Origin: an uncultured Bacteroidales bacterium
Lineage (GTDB): Bacteria > Bacteroidota > Bacteroidia > Bacteroidales > Muribaculaceae
Length of the DNA stretch: 64,000 nt
NCBI GenBank assembly: GCA_902777835.1
Contig: CACYVC010000009.1
Location: forward strand, 1-64,000
Direction of reading: 5' to 3'
Under the pieces are notes generated by a model that saw only the letters and a list, made by a program, of their open reading frames with translations, ran no database searches and was not told the DNA's origin. Positions 9,268-19,389 of this stretch are shown piece after piece. The stretch's first letter is position 1; each line of letters opens with the position of its first letter. The translations under genes and the position numbers were made by a program.

Positions 9268-9288
9268 TTTATCACATTTCGGGTTTTA

Positions 9289-12255
9289 TTATGCCTGTGA
9301 ATTTCTTCGACAGAAGTCGATATAACGGCAGTATCGACAAGAATTGTTATCCTGAGATTGCACAAAGGGGGTATCAGAGTCGAAGAGCGAAGCAATCTCT
9401 TTGTCCATCCTCTCCTTAAACTCACCGTTTATTATGTGATAGTCGGCAAGTTGTGAACCATTATAGATTGCACCAGTCTGACTCATATCGCGCAATTTAT
9501 AAATTACCGGCATAATGGCTTCATCGGTACCCTTTTCTAGCGCATAAGCGTTGCAATAGAGCATGAGCTGAAGAATCCCTTTGAAGTTATGGTCTTTGGT
9601 TGGGACGGCAAAGAGGTCATCAACACTAGTGAAGGCGGTGGTGTCTCCACCTGTCTTGTAATCGACGATTCGAAGCTTGCCATCAGGAAGACGGTCGATG
9701 CGGTCGGCAATATATTTAAAATTGAAATCCACACCGCCATAGTTGAGCGAGATGGTATGCTCACATTCACACTCCACAATGGTAAAAGCATTGTCATCGA
9801 TATTGTTGAGCAGATTCATGTCGTAATTTAACGCCGCCATGACATATTTCTTAATAGCGACACTCACTATTGCAGCCTCGCCAACCAGCGAGCCACTACT
9901 GCTGTTGCGCAGATACTTCTCGTTGACAAGTGTTTCGACTACTCTGTCAAGATCGCACTTGATGAATTTCTTTATATCTTTACACTTCACTGTGTGTTCG
10001 CCGTTGTGTGCCTCAGGTGGGTAATAGAGGTGCTGCAAGGTGTCATGAACAATGGTTCCAAAAGTGCCAGCATCCATAAAGTCAACATCGTCGTCGCTGG
10101 CACGCAGGCACTCTATCTTATTAAAATAGAACATCAGCGGACAATTGACATACTCCTTAATGGTGCTAGCCGATAGTGTGCGTGTGCCTTTGCCTGTCAT
10201 GAAGGTCTCTAGCTGCCTGAGAGCATAATCACGCTTAGGCATCTTAATGGTGACAGGGTCGGTAGTGGCGCTTGAGAGGGTAAACATGCGGCGTTTCACA
10301 TTGCAGCCATACACCAACTCAAGTTGCGGCACATATCGAGTCACTTCACCGCTGCCCATAGCTTGGTCGCTGGTGTCATATACCATAATCAATCGCTTGG
10401 CATGGCCAATGAGTCGATAGAAGTTGTAGTTCCACATCATCTCTTGGTCAGCCGATGTTGACATGGCATAATTACGGCGCATGAAATCACTGATAAAGGA
10501 ATTGCGGCGAGTCTTGCCAGGCATCATACCCTCGTTTGCCGAAAGGATAATGATATTCTCAAAGTCGAGGCAACGGGTCTCAAGCATTCCCATAATCTGC
10601 AGTCCTTGCAACGGCTCACCCTCAAAGGGGATAGAGAACGCTGCCTCCAAACGCTCAATGAGGTAATATACCGATGTCTCACAAGGAGGCACCTGATACC
10701 TGGTCAAAGCGTCAATGAGCTGGTTGAGCACCTCAATATACTGGTTGAGGAAGGCTTCTTGCAAAGTCATGACAGGCTGCTCTGAACTTTCCTGCTCACT
10801 TTCATCTATATCCTTTGGAGAGGCCTTCATCATCTCGATTAAGGTATTACAGAAGTCTATATACTGTCTCAATAGCTTGTTCACACCATTGGCATCATTA
10901 TCCTGGTCGATGGTGGTGAACAGCAATGCCAGCTTTGTAGTGGCAAAGGTGGACTGAGGCACGGCAAATAGTCCTTTCTCGGCTATAACACGTCGCAACT
11001 CTAGAGCTTCGTCGCCAAAATAGTTCTTGACAATGGGGTGCGAGAGCACGATTTTCACGTCACCACGGTAGAACGTCCACTCGCCGTCGGCATTGCGTCG
11101 TGCTTGACTGTGCATCTTGGCAACAATCCTCATGAGCGATGCTATATCGCTGGCGCTCAACGGATAGCCCATTGTCACATTCTTCTTGTCGATCTGAGGC
11201 GGCAAGGAGTTGAGCAATGGTACCAGCAAACCATCATCGGGGAGGATGAGAGCGGTGTTGATGGCATCAGAACTATTGAGCACACCATCATCAGTAAGTT
11301 TTTTAAGAAGATGATAGCAATACTTCGCCTGCCCCACATTAGATGGCACGCCCACCACCTCTATCTCAGGAAACTCAGTGATGTTCTCTATAGTGAAGTC
11401 AATTGGCTCGGGAAACTCTTCCCTGAAGAATTTCACAAATCTAGAGCCATTGTTGATGTTCTCATCATTGGCAAACGCTGCCGATGCCAAATCCCAGAAG
11501 AATAGTGCCCTACCCTGCTGTTTCAAGCGCTTAAAGATTGCCAACTCACATGTTGTGAGCATATTGAATCCCACAAACACAAATTTCTCGTTGTTCTTGA
11601 ATTCCTTATTTTTCACAGCATCAACCGCATCGCGATACATCTTGCCCATTGAACATAGACCGCGCGACTGAAGCTCTTTGTTGTAGTCCACATAGAGTTG
11701 ATAGAGGCTCTGCCATAGCTTCAGATACTTGGCTTTCACACCGTCCTTGTCGGCGCCTTCTCCATCGTAATTTCGCCAGAAATCCTCACTATCAGCCGCA
11801 ACACCTTCTAAGCTGAGGTTGAAGTAGTGGGAAACAATCTCCTGAAGGTCGCCATCAAGGTAGTTTGCCTGTATCTCGCGCTGCTCTTTCACGTTCTTGA
11901 AAAGCTTTTCGGGGTCAACGAGATACATGTCCACATCATTGAAATCGTTAAGCACAACATTTCCCCAATAGACAAATTTGTCAAACTTATAGTCTTCGTT
12001 ACCAGCGATTCGGGTATAGCATTTATAAAGCAAGAAAAGCGCCTCGACAGGTTTCACTGGCACATTGCCAGTGAGCAATGACAAGAAATCGGTGATAGTC
12101 ATCACTTCGGGCATGAGATACACGCCGTTGCTAGCCAAGTCGAGTTCACGCTCCAAGAACTTGCAACTACGGTGGTTGGGCATCACGAAACAGTAATCGT
12201 GAATCGCAGGCTTAGCCTGAAAATATTGAGCAATTTGAGTTAAGAAGGACTTCAT
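9289..12255 (-). CDS. AddB-like PD-(D/E)XK nuclease
   Basis: A 988-residue protein with the layout of AddB: a UvrD-like helicase body without a convincing Walker A at the N terminus, then a RecB-type nuclease domain. The nuclease core is visible near residue 880 as the D and K of RLPDGKLRIVDYKTGG. Four cysteines suited to an Fe-S cluster are seen: one in YVNCPLMFYF (about 716) and three in CRYCRYIDFC at the very C terminus. AddAB enzymes resect double-strand breaks for RecA loading and degrade foreign DNA. No AddA helicase partner lies in the window. It is followed closely by holB upstream on the same strand. Confidence 0.85.
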   Translation of the reverse strand: MKSFLTQIAQYFQAKPAIHDYCFVMPNHRSCKFLERELDLASNGVYLMPEVMTITDFLSLLTGNVPVKPVEALFLLYKCYTRIAGNEDYKFDKFVYWGNVVLNDFNDVDMYLVDPEKLFKNVKEQREIQANYLDGDLQEIVSHYFNLSLEGVAADSEDFWRNYDGEGADKDGVKAKYLKLWQSLYQLYVDYNKELQSRGLCSMGKMYRDAVDAVKNKEFKNNEKFVFVGFNMLTTCELAIFKRLKQQGRALFFWDLASAAFANDENINNGSRFVKFFREEFPEPIDFTIENITEFPEIEVVGVPSNVGQAKYCYHLLKKLTDDGVLNSSDAINTALILPDDGLLVPLLNSLPPQIDKKNVTMGYPLSASDIASLMRIVAKMHSQARRNADGEWTFYRGDVKIVLSHPIVKNYFGDEALELRRVIAEKGLFAVPQSTFATTKLALLFTTIDQDNDANGVNKLLRQYIDFCNTLIEMMKASPKDIDESEQESSEQPVMTLQEAFLNQYIEVLNQLIDALTRYQVPPCETSVYYLIERLEAAFSIPFEGEPLQGLQIMGMLETRCLDFENIIILSANEGMMPGKTRRNSFISDFMRRNYAMSTSADQEMMWNYNFYRLIGHAKRLIMVYDTSDQAMGSGEVTRYVPQLELVYGCNVKRRMFTLSSATTDPVTIKMPKRDYALRQLETFMTGKGTRTLSASTIKEYVNCPLMFYFNKIECLRASDDDVDFMDAGTFGTIVHDTLQHLYYPPEAHNGEHTVKCKDIKKFIKCDLDRVVETLVNEKYLRNSSSGSLVGEAAIVSVAIKKYVMAALNYDMNLLNNIDDNAFTIVECECEHTISLNYGGVDFNFKYIADRIDRLPDGKLRIVDYKTGGDTTAFTSVDDLFAVPTKDHNFKGILQLMLYCNAYALEKGTDEAIMPVIYKLRDMSQTGAIYNGSQLADYHIINGEFKERMDKEIASLFDSDTPFVQSQDNNSCRYCRYIDFCRRNSQA

Positions 12256-12286
12256 TATATAAGGTTATCGGTTTCCTTTTTTTAAA

Positions 12287-13408
12287 TCACTTTTTAATAA
12301 GAATTGTTATCCTCACTGCTATGTCGAAGAGGACTATTTTGGCATTGGCGTTGCCGCGAATGTCGCGGGCGGCGTCGCTGAAGAGCTTGAGCATGCGCTC
12401 AACATTCTCTTCGGTGATAAAGCGAGCGAAATTCTTGCTGAACTGCGACTCCTCCTGTGTCTCATAGTTGAGAGCACCTATGTGCAGATTGTAAATGTAG
12501 TTCTCACGCACCATGCGTGCGGCATAATTCAGGAAGCGCTGCGATTTCTCGCGCTTATAGTCGGCAATGTCTTCGCTCCATGCTTTCAAGCCCTGCATAT
12601 CGCGCATGTAGGCCAGTCGCATAAGGGCGACAAACTGCTTGTGGAAGTCGTGAATCTCACTGCTGTGATCCATGTTGCGCATGGCTAGCACCACGTTTCC
12701 GTCGGCAGGGGCGGCAATGGCAAGTGCCTCAGTAATGTCGATGCCATGAGTGCGCGCCAAGTGCTCTGCAATCTGCTGCGTCGATGGTTTGCGAAGCTCT
12801 ATGCGCTGCGTGCGTGAATAGATAGTAGGCAGTATCGCTTTGGCATTGTCGGTGGTGAGCAGAAAGATGCTGTCGGGTTCGGGTTCCTCAATGAGCTTGA
12901 GGAGCTTATTGGAACATTCTTTATTCATCTTGTCGGCCTGCCACATGATGAGGACCTTATACTTAGCGGTGTAGGCGCTGAGACTCATTTTTCTCACTAT
13001 GCTGTCGCTCTCGCTGGCATAGATGATGGGTTGAGCGTTCTCGTTACCTATTATCGAGAGCCATTGTTCATAGTCCTCGGCAATTACACCGCCCTCCACA
13101 AATTCTTTCCACTCTTTGCCAAAGTCCTCGCTAACAGGCTTCTCACCCTTCTTGGTGATGGGATAAGAGAAGAAAGTGTCGGCATGGTTCATCGACTGGT
13201 GCTGCAAGCACGCAGGGCACATTCCGCAAGAGTCACCATTGATGCGGTTGGTGCAGTGGATATACTGAGCGGTGGCCATTGCCAGTGCGAGTTTAGGCAC
13301 TCCTGGCTCGCCATGGAAGAGCAATGCATGTGGAATGTGGTCACTATCGACCATGCGCCGCACCTGCTCTATCGCCTTTTCATTGCCTATTATATCGCTG
13401 AATCTCAT
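12287..13408 (-). CDS. holB: DNA polymerase III delta' subunit
   Basis: 373 residues with the clamp-loader AAA+ fold. HALLFHGEPGVPKLALA (about 26-42) corresponds to the P-loop but lacks the conserved GK, as delta' subunits often do. A zinc module follows (Cys53, Cys62, Cys65, Cys68 region, CGMCPAC). LIEEPEPDS and YSRTQRIEL match the sensor 1 / SRC region. It would act in the clamp loader that places the beta clamp at primed sites. It is 32 bases downstream (transcriptionally upstream) of the AddB-like gene, so the two probably share a transcript. Confidence 0.9.
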   Translation of the reverse strand: MRFSDIIGNEKAIEQVRRMVDSDHIPHALLFHGEPGVPKLALAMATAQYIHCTNRINGDSCGMCPACLQHQSMNHADTFFSYPITKKGEKPVSEDFGKEWKEFVEGGVIAEDYEQWLSIIGNENAQPIIYASESDSIVRKMSLSAYTAKYKVLIMWQADKMNKECSNKLLKLIEEPEPDSIFLLTTDNAKAILPTIYSRTQRIELRKPSTQQIAEHLARTHGIDITEALAIAAPADGNVVLAMRNMDHSSEIHDFHKQFVALMRLAYMRDMQGLKAWSEDIADYKREKSQRFLNYAARMVRENYIYNLHIGALNYETQEESQFSKNFARFITEENVERMLKLFSDAARDIRGNANAKIVLFDIAVRITILIKK

Positions 13409-13431
13409 TTAAATATAAAACCTTTTTATGT

Positions 13432-14961
13432 TTACATTGCAACTGAATCAGAATAGTATTCATCATCGCTTGCCATACTGGGATAATAATTATTGGCATT
13501 AATAGTTTTGTTAAGCTTCTCCACAAGCTTGTTGGCCTTGCGTTGCTCGGCATCGCTAAGGTCGGTGCTATAGAGGGCTGCTTTTGCCCATGTCAAGGCT
13601 TTTTCATAATCTTTCTTTTCCTCATAAAGAATCGCCAGCGGATAAAAAGCGCGAGCCGAGTCCATCTCGGCATATTCCTTTAGGAGCTTAAAATCGTCAT
13701 TGTCGATGGCATATTCCAGCGATGTGTCATCGCTGTCTCTACCACCTTTGCTACTCTTACTACTGCCAGATGTTAATGCTATATATCCCCATGCAGCTAG
13801 GCCTAACACCAAAATCGTTGCCAAAGCGCTCAGAGCGATGATGAGTCCACGTTTTGACTTGCGTTTTGGCTCACGGTTATAAGCATTATTGGGATAACTA
13901 GGATAATTTGGACGACTGTAATCTTGCTTCACATAACCACCCGAAACGATACGTGTCTCGGAACCTGCATCGGGTGCTGGTTGTGGAGTAACATTGTTAT
14001 GGCGCACGGTGGAATTCCCACCCTGTGGAGATGACGCATTGGCAATGAAGCCATTCATAAACTGCCTGATTGTGGCAGGACGATTATTAAAGTCCTTGCT
14101 CATACCGCGCACTATGTTGTCGATAGTCACCTTACTCGCACGCCCGTAAAGGTCGGCGGCAATGGTAGCGGCATTTACATCAAAAGCACTTTTGGGATCG
14201 CGACCAGTGAGCAGGAAGTAGCAGGTAGCACTCAAGGAATAGATGTCAAGACGAGGGTCAAATCGGGAAACCCCAGCAAACTGCTCCATGGGCGAATATC
14301 CTTGCGTCACACCCTTAGATGGGCGTGTGGTGGTGGGAGCGCCATCACTAGTGAAATGTACCGAGATGCCAAAATCTATGAGCACCGGCACGTCGGGTCC
14401 ACCGTCGTCGCTCTGCCGCATGACTATGTTCTCGGGCTTGATGTCGAGGTGAAGCATGTGGTTGTCGTGCAAGCACTGGATAGCGCCAGCCACAGGAGTG
14501 ATGATGCCAAGCATCGCCGCCTCGCCAAGGCCTCCACCATTGGCTTTCACCATCTTGCGCAAATCGCCACCCGACAGGTATTCCATCACGAAATAGGCAG
14601 TATTGTTGGCCTCAAACACCTCGTTCACGCTCACAATGTTGCTGTTGATGCTGCATATGCGCTGCAATCGCTGTCCCTCGGCGATGAAGTCCTTGAGACA
14701 CGCTTCCATCTCGTTCTTGGTAGTTGGTGAGTAGAGCATCTGTGTAGAACCCTCATTGCGCCAGCAACTCGATGGGAAGAATTCCTTGACGGCAAAGTGA
14801 GTGGTGACCGCAATATTTCCAGCCATGATTCGCGCCTTCACCTTATAGGTGATGCCAAATCCGCCCTGCCCCAGCACTTGCTCGATAGTATAGACATGCG
14901 ACCCACCAGTGAGCTTAAAACCCACAGGCAACGCTTGTTCATATTTCTTTCCTTCTGCCAT
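13432..14961 (-). CDS. Transmembrane Ser/Thr protein kinase
   Basis: 509 residues. The kinase domain (about 15-300) has an intact glycine loop GQGGFG (31-36), catalytic Lys59, HLD in place of HRD (171-173) with DIKPEN, and DFG (196-198), so it should be active. A proline- and asparagine-rich linker leads to one membrane helix (about 372-396), which puts the kinase in the cytoplasm. The C-terminal 110 residues outside have a Sel1/TPR-like stretch (AFYPLAILYEEKKDYEKALTW). The gene starts a run of signalling genes on the same strand, with two FHA phosphothreonine readers further upstream. The kinase is separated from them by a terminator at 15006-15038. Confidence 0.92.
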   Translation of the reverse strand: MAEGKKYEQALPVGFKLTGGSHVYTIEQVLGQGGFGITYKVKARIMAGNIAVTTHFAVKEFFPSSCWRNEGSTQMLYSPTTKNEMEACLKDFIAEGQRLQRICSINSNIVSVNEVFEANNTAYFVMEYLSGGDLRKMVKANGGGLGEAAMLGIITPVAGAIQCLHDNHMLHLDIKPENIVMRQSDDGGPDVPVLIDFGISVHFTSDGAPTTTRPSKGVTQGYSPMEQFAGVSRFDPRLDIYSLSATCYFLLTGRDPKSAFDVNAATIAADLYGRASKVTIDNIVRGMSKDFNNRPATIRQFMNGFIANASSPQGGNSTVRHNNVTPQPAPDAGSETRIVSGGYVKQDYSRPNYPSYPNNAYNREPKRKSKRGLIIALSALATILVLGLAAWGYIALTSGSSKSSKGGRDSDDTSLEYAIDNDDFKLLKEYAEMDSARAFYPLAILYEEKKDYEKALTWAKAALYSTDLSDAEQRKANKLVEKLNKTINANNYYPSMASDDEYYSDSVAM

Positions 14962-15005
14962 GGTAATATTTATTTGTTAATTATCAGCAAACAAGCAATA
15001 AAAAA

Positions 15006-15038
15006 GTGGTTTAAAGCGCAACTCCGCTATTAAACCAC
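15006..15038 (-). terminator. Terminator of the Sel1/FHA/caspase cluster
   Basis: A perfect 9-bp stem (15006-15014 with 15030-15038) followed on the minus strand by six Ts. It lies between the Sel1 gene and the kinase gene. CAAATTTA at 15038-15045 could be the kinase's own -7 box (minus strand), but no -33 box is well placed. Confidence 0.75.
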
Positions 15039-15104
15039 AAATTTACGACATTTTTCTGAAACGACACACTTTTCAATAACTAATTTTCAAGTCGGCTTAA
15101 ACTC

Positions 15105-16703
15105 TCAGAACTTGGTATTGACGAGCATATTGATTAGTGAGTTATTTTCTTTTGTCTTCCTGAGTTTGTCGATGTGCTTATTGAGGTCTTCGCCTTCAGG
15201 AAGCTTAGCAATTCCTTTCTCGTAGAGGTTAGCGAGTTGCTTGGCGGCATCGGGGGTGAGAGCGTGCTGTGCCTCGGCAAGGAGGTAATACTTAGCGGCT
15301 TTCTCTACATCCATACCCACGCCAGTGCCCTTGAGGTATTTCTCGGCGAGACGACATTGCGCTGCGGCGCATCCACCGTCAGCCGCCTTGGTAAGCATCT
15401 CGATTGCACCTTTTTCGTCCCTCTTAACCCCATTGCCATTTTCCATGAGGAAAGCCAGATAGTAGCAAGCAAGCGGACTTTCTTTGCTTACTTTTTCAAA
15501 CATCTTGGCAGCCTTCTTCATGTCGCGTTTCTTGTAGTTCTTGTTAGTGAGCACAACGCCTTGCATTGTAGTTCCATCGGCAACCTGAGCCTTCTCCATC
15601 GCCTTGAACTGGTCCATTGCGACATCATATTTACTTGTGATGTTATATTCATATAGACCCCTGAGGTAGCTATAGAACGGGTCGTTACGGCCTTTGAGCT
15701 CGGCGATAAGTTTGCCATATTCGTCAGCCTTATTAGCCGAAGCCGTGAGCGCCATCCATTGTGCCGCTAGGGGATAGTTCTTACCGAAGCCTTCACCCAA
15801 GCGGTAACAGTTGGCAAGAATCCACATTGCCTTGTTGTTTCCCTTCTCAGCGGCAACCTTTATCATCTGCGCCCCCTTCTCTTTGTCGCGAGTTACGCCG
15901 TTGCCATAGAAGTAACTCTCACCCAGCTTCAGGTTAGCCGCCACATGACCTTCGTTGGCCGCCATCATCAGATACCTCATTCCCTCTTTCTTGTCTTGCT
16001 CAACGCCCACTTCTCCATCATAGAGCATAAGTCCACAAAAGTAGGCGGCCCTGATATCGCCCTGGTCGGCGGCTTTCTTGAAGTACTTGAACGACTCAGC
16101 ACGCTTGTCGTGGTTATAGAGGTAAAGCCCCACAGGCATATAGCTTTCCTTATCGCCAGCATCGGCAGCAAGTTGTTGATATTCTGCCGCCTTGTCGGTG
16201 TTGCGTTTCACACCTACACCCTTATCGTAACACTCCTGCATGAATTTGCAAGCAAAGAGGTCGCCGCCCTTTGCCATCTCGTCAAAAATTTCCACCATCC
16301 CTTTATAACCATCTCTCGTGGCAATCAAGAAAAGCTTCATTGCACGATCATGGTCTTTTTCCACACCCTCGCCATTGTAATAGAGCAGGCCGAGCCATCC
16401 TTTGGCTTCGGTACTATATTGTGCAGCCTCGGGAGTATCGGTCTCGGCGGCATCAAGGAACCACTTAGCGGCAGTTTTAAAGTTTTTCTCAGCGCCTTCT
16501 AAGCCACCATAATAGGCCTTGCCAAGCAAGAGCATTGCATGGGCATCGCCATTAGCTGCACGCTCGCGCAACATATCAAGAGAACTTTTTTCGGCAACTG
16601 TCTCGATTTTATTGTTGGTATTTGATTTCTGTTTCTGCGCACTGGCAGCAGTAAAAGTAAGTGCCAGCACAAGAGTCAAAATAAAAAAGGTATATCGTCT
16701 CAT
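15105..16703 (-). CDS. Secreted Sel1-repeat protein
   Basis: 532 residues with a signal peptide (MRRYTFFILTLVLAL, cleavage after SAQ near residue 23). The mature protein is a run of about ten Sel1-type repeats, 36-residue helix pairs with the A-x-x-x-L-G-x-x-Y-x-x-G pattern (for example LLGKAYYGGLEGAEKN, LGESYFYGNGVTRDKE, RLAEKYLKGTGVGMD). Sel1 proteins are adaptor scaffolds. The ATG at 16703 was chosen because it gives a clean signal peptide; an upstream ATG at 16736 would overlap the FHA gene. It lies in the kinase/FHA cluster and is likely its periplasmic scaffold, which is inference. Confidence 0.88.
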   Translation of the reverse strand: MRRYTFFILTLVLALTFTAASAQKQKSNTNNKIETVAEKSSLDMLRERAANGDAHAMLLLGKAYYGGLEGAEKNFKTAAKWFLDAAETDTPEAAQYSTEAKGWLGLLYYNGEGVEKDHDRAMKLFLIATRDGYKGMVEIFDEMAKGGDLFACKFMQECYDKGVGVKRNTDKAAEYQQLAADAGDKESYMPVGLYLYNHDKRAESFKYFKKAADQGDIRAAYFCGLMLYDGEVGVEQDKKEGMRYLMMAANEGHVAANLKLGESYFYGNGVTRDKEKGAQMIKVAAEKGNNKAMWILANCYRLGEGFGKNYPLAAQWMALTASANKADEYGKLIAELKGRNDPFYSYLRGLYEYNITSKYDVAMDQFKAMEKAQVADGTTMQGVVLTNKNYKKRDMKKAAKMFEKVSKESPLACYYLAFLMENGNGVKRDEKGAIEMLTKAADGGCAAAQCRLAEKYLKGTGVGMDVEKAAKYYLLAEAQHALTPDAAKQLANLYEKGIAKLPEGEDLNKHIDKLRKTKENNSLINMLVNTKF

Positions 16704-16732
16704 AATAATAGATTTTGAGATTTTTAAGTTTC

Positions 16733-17866
16733 TCATTTATTGTCGTCAGCTTTAACAAAAGAGATAATTGTCTTACCCATGCCTATTGTGTCACCATAAT
16801 TGAGTTGAACAACATTTTCATGGTTCACCACCCGGCCATTGACATAAACATTATTCAATGAGCGAAGCACTCTCAGTTCATAGGTGTAATCATTAAGGTC
16901 GGGCCTACACACTGCATTTATTTCGACCGACTGACGGCTCATCTCATCATCGCCTTGAATCATTACGTTAGAAGGAAGTTCAGGATCATAGCGACCTATG
17001 GTGTTGCGACCACGCTTAAGACGATAAGTCTCGGTTCGACCAGCCTTCCAGCAAAGCATGCCCTTTGGGTCGGTAAAGGTAACCACAGGAGGTGCCGGAG
17101 GTGTTGGGGCAACTGGGTGAGGCGGAGGAGCAGCACCCACATTTTGATAAGGAATGGGAGGAGGTGTAACACCAGACACTGCGGGTGGCACCACAGGAGG
17201 CCGCACAGAAGGGGCTGGCATTGGTGGAGGCATGGCATGACCTCTCGAACGTCCTCCACCGCCAAACCCTCCAGGGTTCAGCATCACAGTGTGTGGTCCA
17301 TCATCTTCATCCTGATTTTGCAGCGGTGCAGGTGGCGGAGTGTTAACCATTGCAGCAGGAGGCGACACCTCACCCTGCGACTGGTACAGCACCTGGGTGC
17401 CGCATTTTGAGCATTTGACTTTAATCAACTTGCCAGCGACTCGAGGCATAATCACGATATTCTTGCTGCATCCTGGACACTCGAAGCGGTATTGCGTGTT
17501 TACTGCAGCCTTCTCCATGATTTGGTAATGTGCTTTGCCTGGAGGCACTATGGCTGCTCCCAGCACAGGGATAACAACATAAGAAGCCGACTTAACTACA
17601 GCAGGAGTGGGAGCGGCCATCTTATGCTTCAAATCCTCGGGCAAGTCATGCGATATCACCCTGTCGTCTAGGGCATCCGACTTGAGCACCTTGCGCTCGG
17701 CAGATGCTTTAACCTCAAACGACACCTTGTTCTGACAATGTGTGCAAGCAAATTTGTATCTACCTGGTCTTGACGGCATTCTCACCCTCAAAGCCTTTCC
17801 ACAGTTGCCACACACAACGGTCTCAACTCTGGACTGTGCAGGATTATTATTGTTTTCTTGGTTCAT
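16733..17866 (-). CDS. Zinc-ribbon and FHA domain protein
   Basis: 377 residues. Two CxxC...CxxC zinc ribbons come first (Cys20/23 with Cys46/49 region, then ECPGCSKN paired with KCSKCGT near 130-160). A glycine/proline-rich linker (about 195-270) follows, then a C-terminal FHA domain (about 275-372) with the GR, S and N residues that bind phosphothreonine (RNTIGRYD, MSRQSVEI, NNVYVNGR). It has no signal peptide, so it is cytosolic, where it could read marks placed by the nearby kinase. The same zinc-ribbon pair without FHA occurs in the gene at 20223-20615. Confidence 0.85.
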   Translation of the reverse strand: MNQENNNNPAQSRVETVVCGNCGKALRVRMPSRPGRYKFACTHCQNKVSFEVKASAERKVLKSDALDDRVISHDLPEDLKHKMAAPTPAVVKSASYVVIPVLGAAIVPPGKAHYQIMEKAAVNTQYRFECPGCSKNIVIMPRVAGKLIKVKCSKCGTQVLYQSQGEVSPPAAMVNTPPPAPLQNQDEDDGPHTVMLNPGGFGGGGRSRGHAMPPPMPAPSVRPPVVPPAVSGVTPPPIPYQNVGAAPPPHPVAPTPPAPPVVTFTDPKGMLCWKAGRTETYRLKRGRNTIGRYDPELPSNVMIQGDDEMSRQSVEINAVCRPDLNDYTYELRVLRSLNNVYVNGRVVNHENVVQLNYGDTIGMGKTIISFVKADDNK

Positions 17867-17908
17867 TCTTTATCATTTTGAGATTATGGATAGAGGTTAA
17901 ATCCTCCC

Positions 17909-17947
17909 AACTATGAACTATGAACTGTGAACTATGAACTAAAAACT
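17909..17947. repeat. Tandem 7-bp repeat
   Basis: Five copies of AACTATG or a near variant and a partial sixth, directly beyond the acidic protein's stop. Short repeats of this kind are common in Bacteroidales intergenic DNA. Confidence 0.7.
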
Positions 17948-19301
17948 ACACCATGTCCATGCCATCGTCATAGATGTCGGCCTCCATTTCCATAGAGTTG
18001 TCATAGGAGTCTTCGGGGATGTAGGTTGTGTTATCGGCAACCAACTCATTGCTGTTGTCAACAAACTCTACAGGATCCTCGTTAACCTCGGCAGTAGCGT
18101 CCTCTCCAAGGTATTGTTCGAGCTCATTGTCATCGACAATCACCTCCTCGTCGGCCATAGCATACTGGTCATTGTTGACGTCACCAGTGCTGGCATCCAT
18201 TATGAGGTCATCATCTTCCATAATGATGTCATCATCGTTCATGGCTATGTCATCACCACCAACAATATCGCCAGGATCGTCTATGATAATATCATCGTCG
18301 CCAACAATGCCGTCGGTCTCGTCGTCCATAATGATATCATCATCGTTCATGGCAGTATCGTCATCATAGATGCTTCCTTCACCACCTTCATCATCCCTAT
18401 CGGGGAGATCGCGTTGAGCCACCAGCTCACCGTCGTCGGTAACAATAATGTCCTGATCGATGTCGTCGTTATCGGCAAAGATTCTGTCCTCCGAGCCCGG
18501 GGCGATATATCCGCCTTCGGTGTCGATGATTGCCTCGAGATCGCCACGAGTGAAAGCAAACTGTTCATTGATAGACATTCTCTCACCGCTATTGGGGTTC
18601 ATTGCCACATCATATATGCCTGACCCTGGCTCTCCCTCAGTAATAAGCACATATCCACCGTTACCATCTTCAAAGAGCATACCGGTCACCTCATTACCAT
18701 CTTGATCGGCTATAGTGCGCCATCCCACTGGCGACCATTCGTCTTGCTTCACGTCAACATCTATTTGGTCACGCTCAATGATTGTGTCGGTGCGGTCATC
18801 TATATCACCACCGTCGTCATCGTCACGACCTTGCGGGTTGCGTGGTCCTCTGCGATCATCATCATCGTCGCGGCGGCCAGGGCGTCCAGGACGTCCCGGA
18901 CGAGCATCGTCGTCATCGTCACGAGGGTCACGACGGTCGCGCGGATCGCGTCGGTCGCGTCGGAGCTCATCATCATCGCGAGGTTCGCGTTGTTCCTCGG
19001 GCTTTTCTTTATCCTCTTTCAGTAGGTCTTTGTCGTCATCATAGTAACCATCATCTTCGTTGCCTTCCTCATTGCCATTCTCATTCTCCACCTCTTCTTC
19101 GTCATCATCGTCGAGGTCGTAGTGCTTCTTATTGAGCGCATCACTAATCACTGTAGCACCTGCTGCGGCTCCACCCGCGGCTCCTGCAATTCCCACACCT
19201 ACTGCGGCACCCACTGCTGCACCTTTTGAGACTTTTTTCTTTTCTTCTTCGCTCTCCATATTGGGAAGTGGTGGAGGCGTGTTATTTTTTATAGTATCCA
19301 T
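17946..19301 (-). CDS. Acidic repeat protein with glycine-rich membrane segment
   Basis: 451 residues, very acidic. After a short N terminus comes a glycine/alanine-rich hydrophobic segment (about 25-55, GVGIAGAAGGAAAGA), then KKHYDLDDDDEEE, an Arg/Asp-rich stretch (about 90-165, DRRDPRDRRDPRDDD) and a small folded domain (about 185-270, PVGWRTIADQDGNE ... EGEPGSGIYDVA ... FTRGDLEAII). The rest is a low-complexity tail of D, I, M and N. It is a paralogue of 20736-21806. It may bind cations or a basic partner. Function unknown. Confidence 0.75.
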   Translation of the reverse strand: MDTIKNNTPPPLPNMESEEEKKKVSKGAAVGAAVGVGIAGAAGGAAAGATVISDALNKKHYDLDDDDEEEVENENGNEEGNEDDGYYDDDKDLLKEDKEKPEEQREPRDDDELRRDRRDPRDRRDPRDDDDDARPGRPGRPGRRDDDDDRRGPRNPQGRDDDDGGDIDDRTDTIIERDQIDVDVKQDEWSPVGWRTIADQDGNEVTGMLFEDGNGGYVLITEGEPGSGIYDVAMNPNSGERMSINEQFAFTRGDLEAIIDTEGGYIAPGSEDRIFADNDDIDQDIIVTDDGELVAQRDLPDRDDEGGEGSIYDDDTAMNDDDIIMDDETDGIVGDDDIIIDDPGDIVGGDDIAMNDDDIIMEDDDLIMDASTGDVNNDQYAMADEEVIVDDNELEQYLGEDATAEVNEDPVEFVDNSNELVADNTTYIPEDSYDNSMEMEADIYDDGMDMV

Positions 19302-19389
19302 AATAATATTTTTACGTGTTTTGCCACATCATGAGTGTGACACAGTTAATAATTATATGACTAAGTTAATAGGCCACTTCAAAATCAAG

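Noticed and set aside
18028-19135. Plus-strand open frames opposite the acidic proteins, rich in Ser and His
   Set aside because: They are the complement of Asp/Glu-rich codons, not genes.
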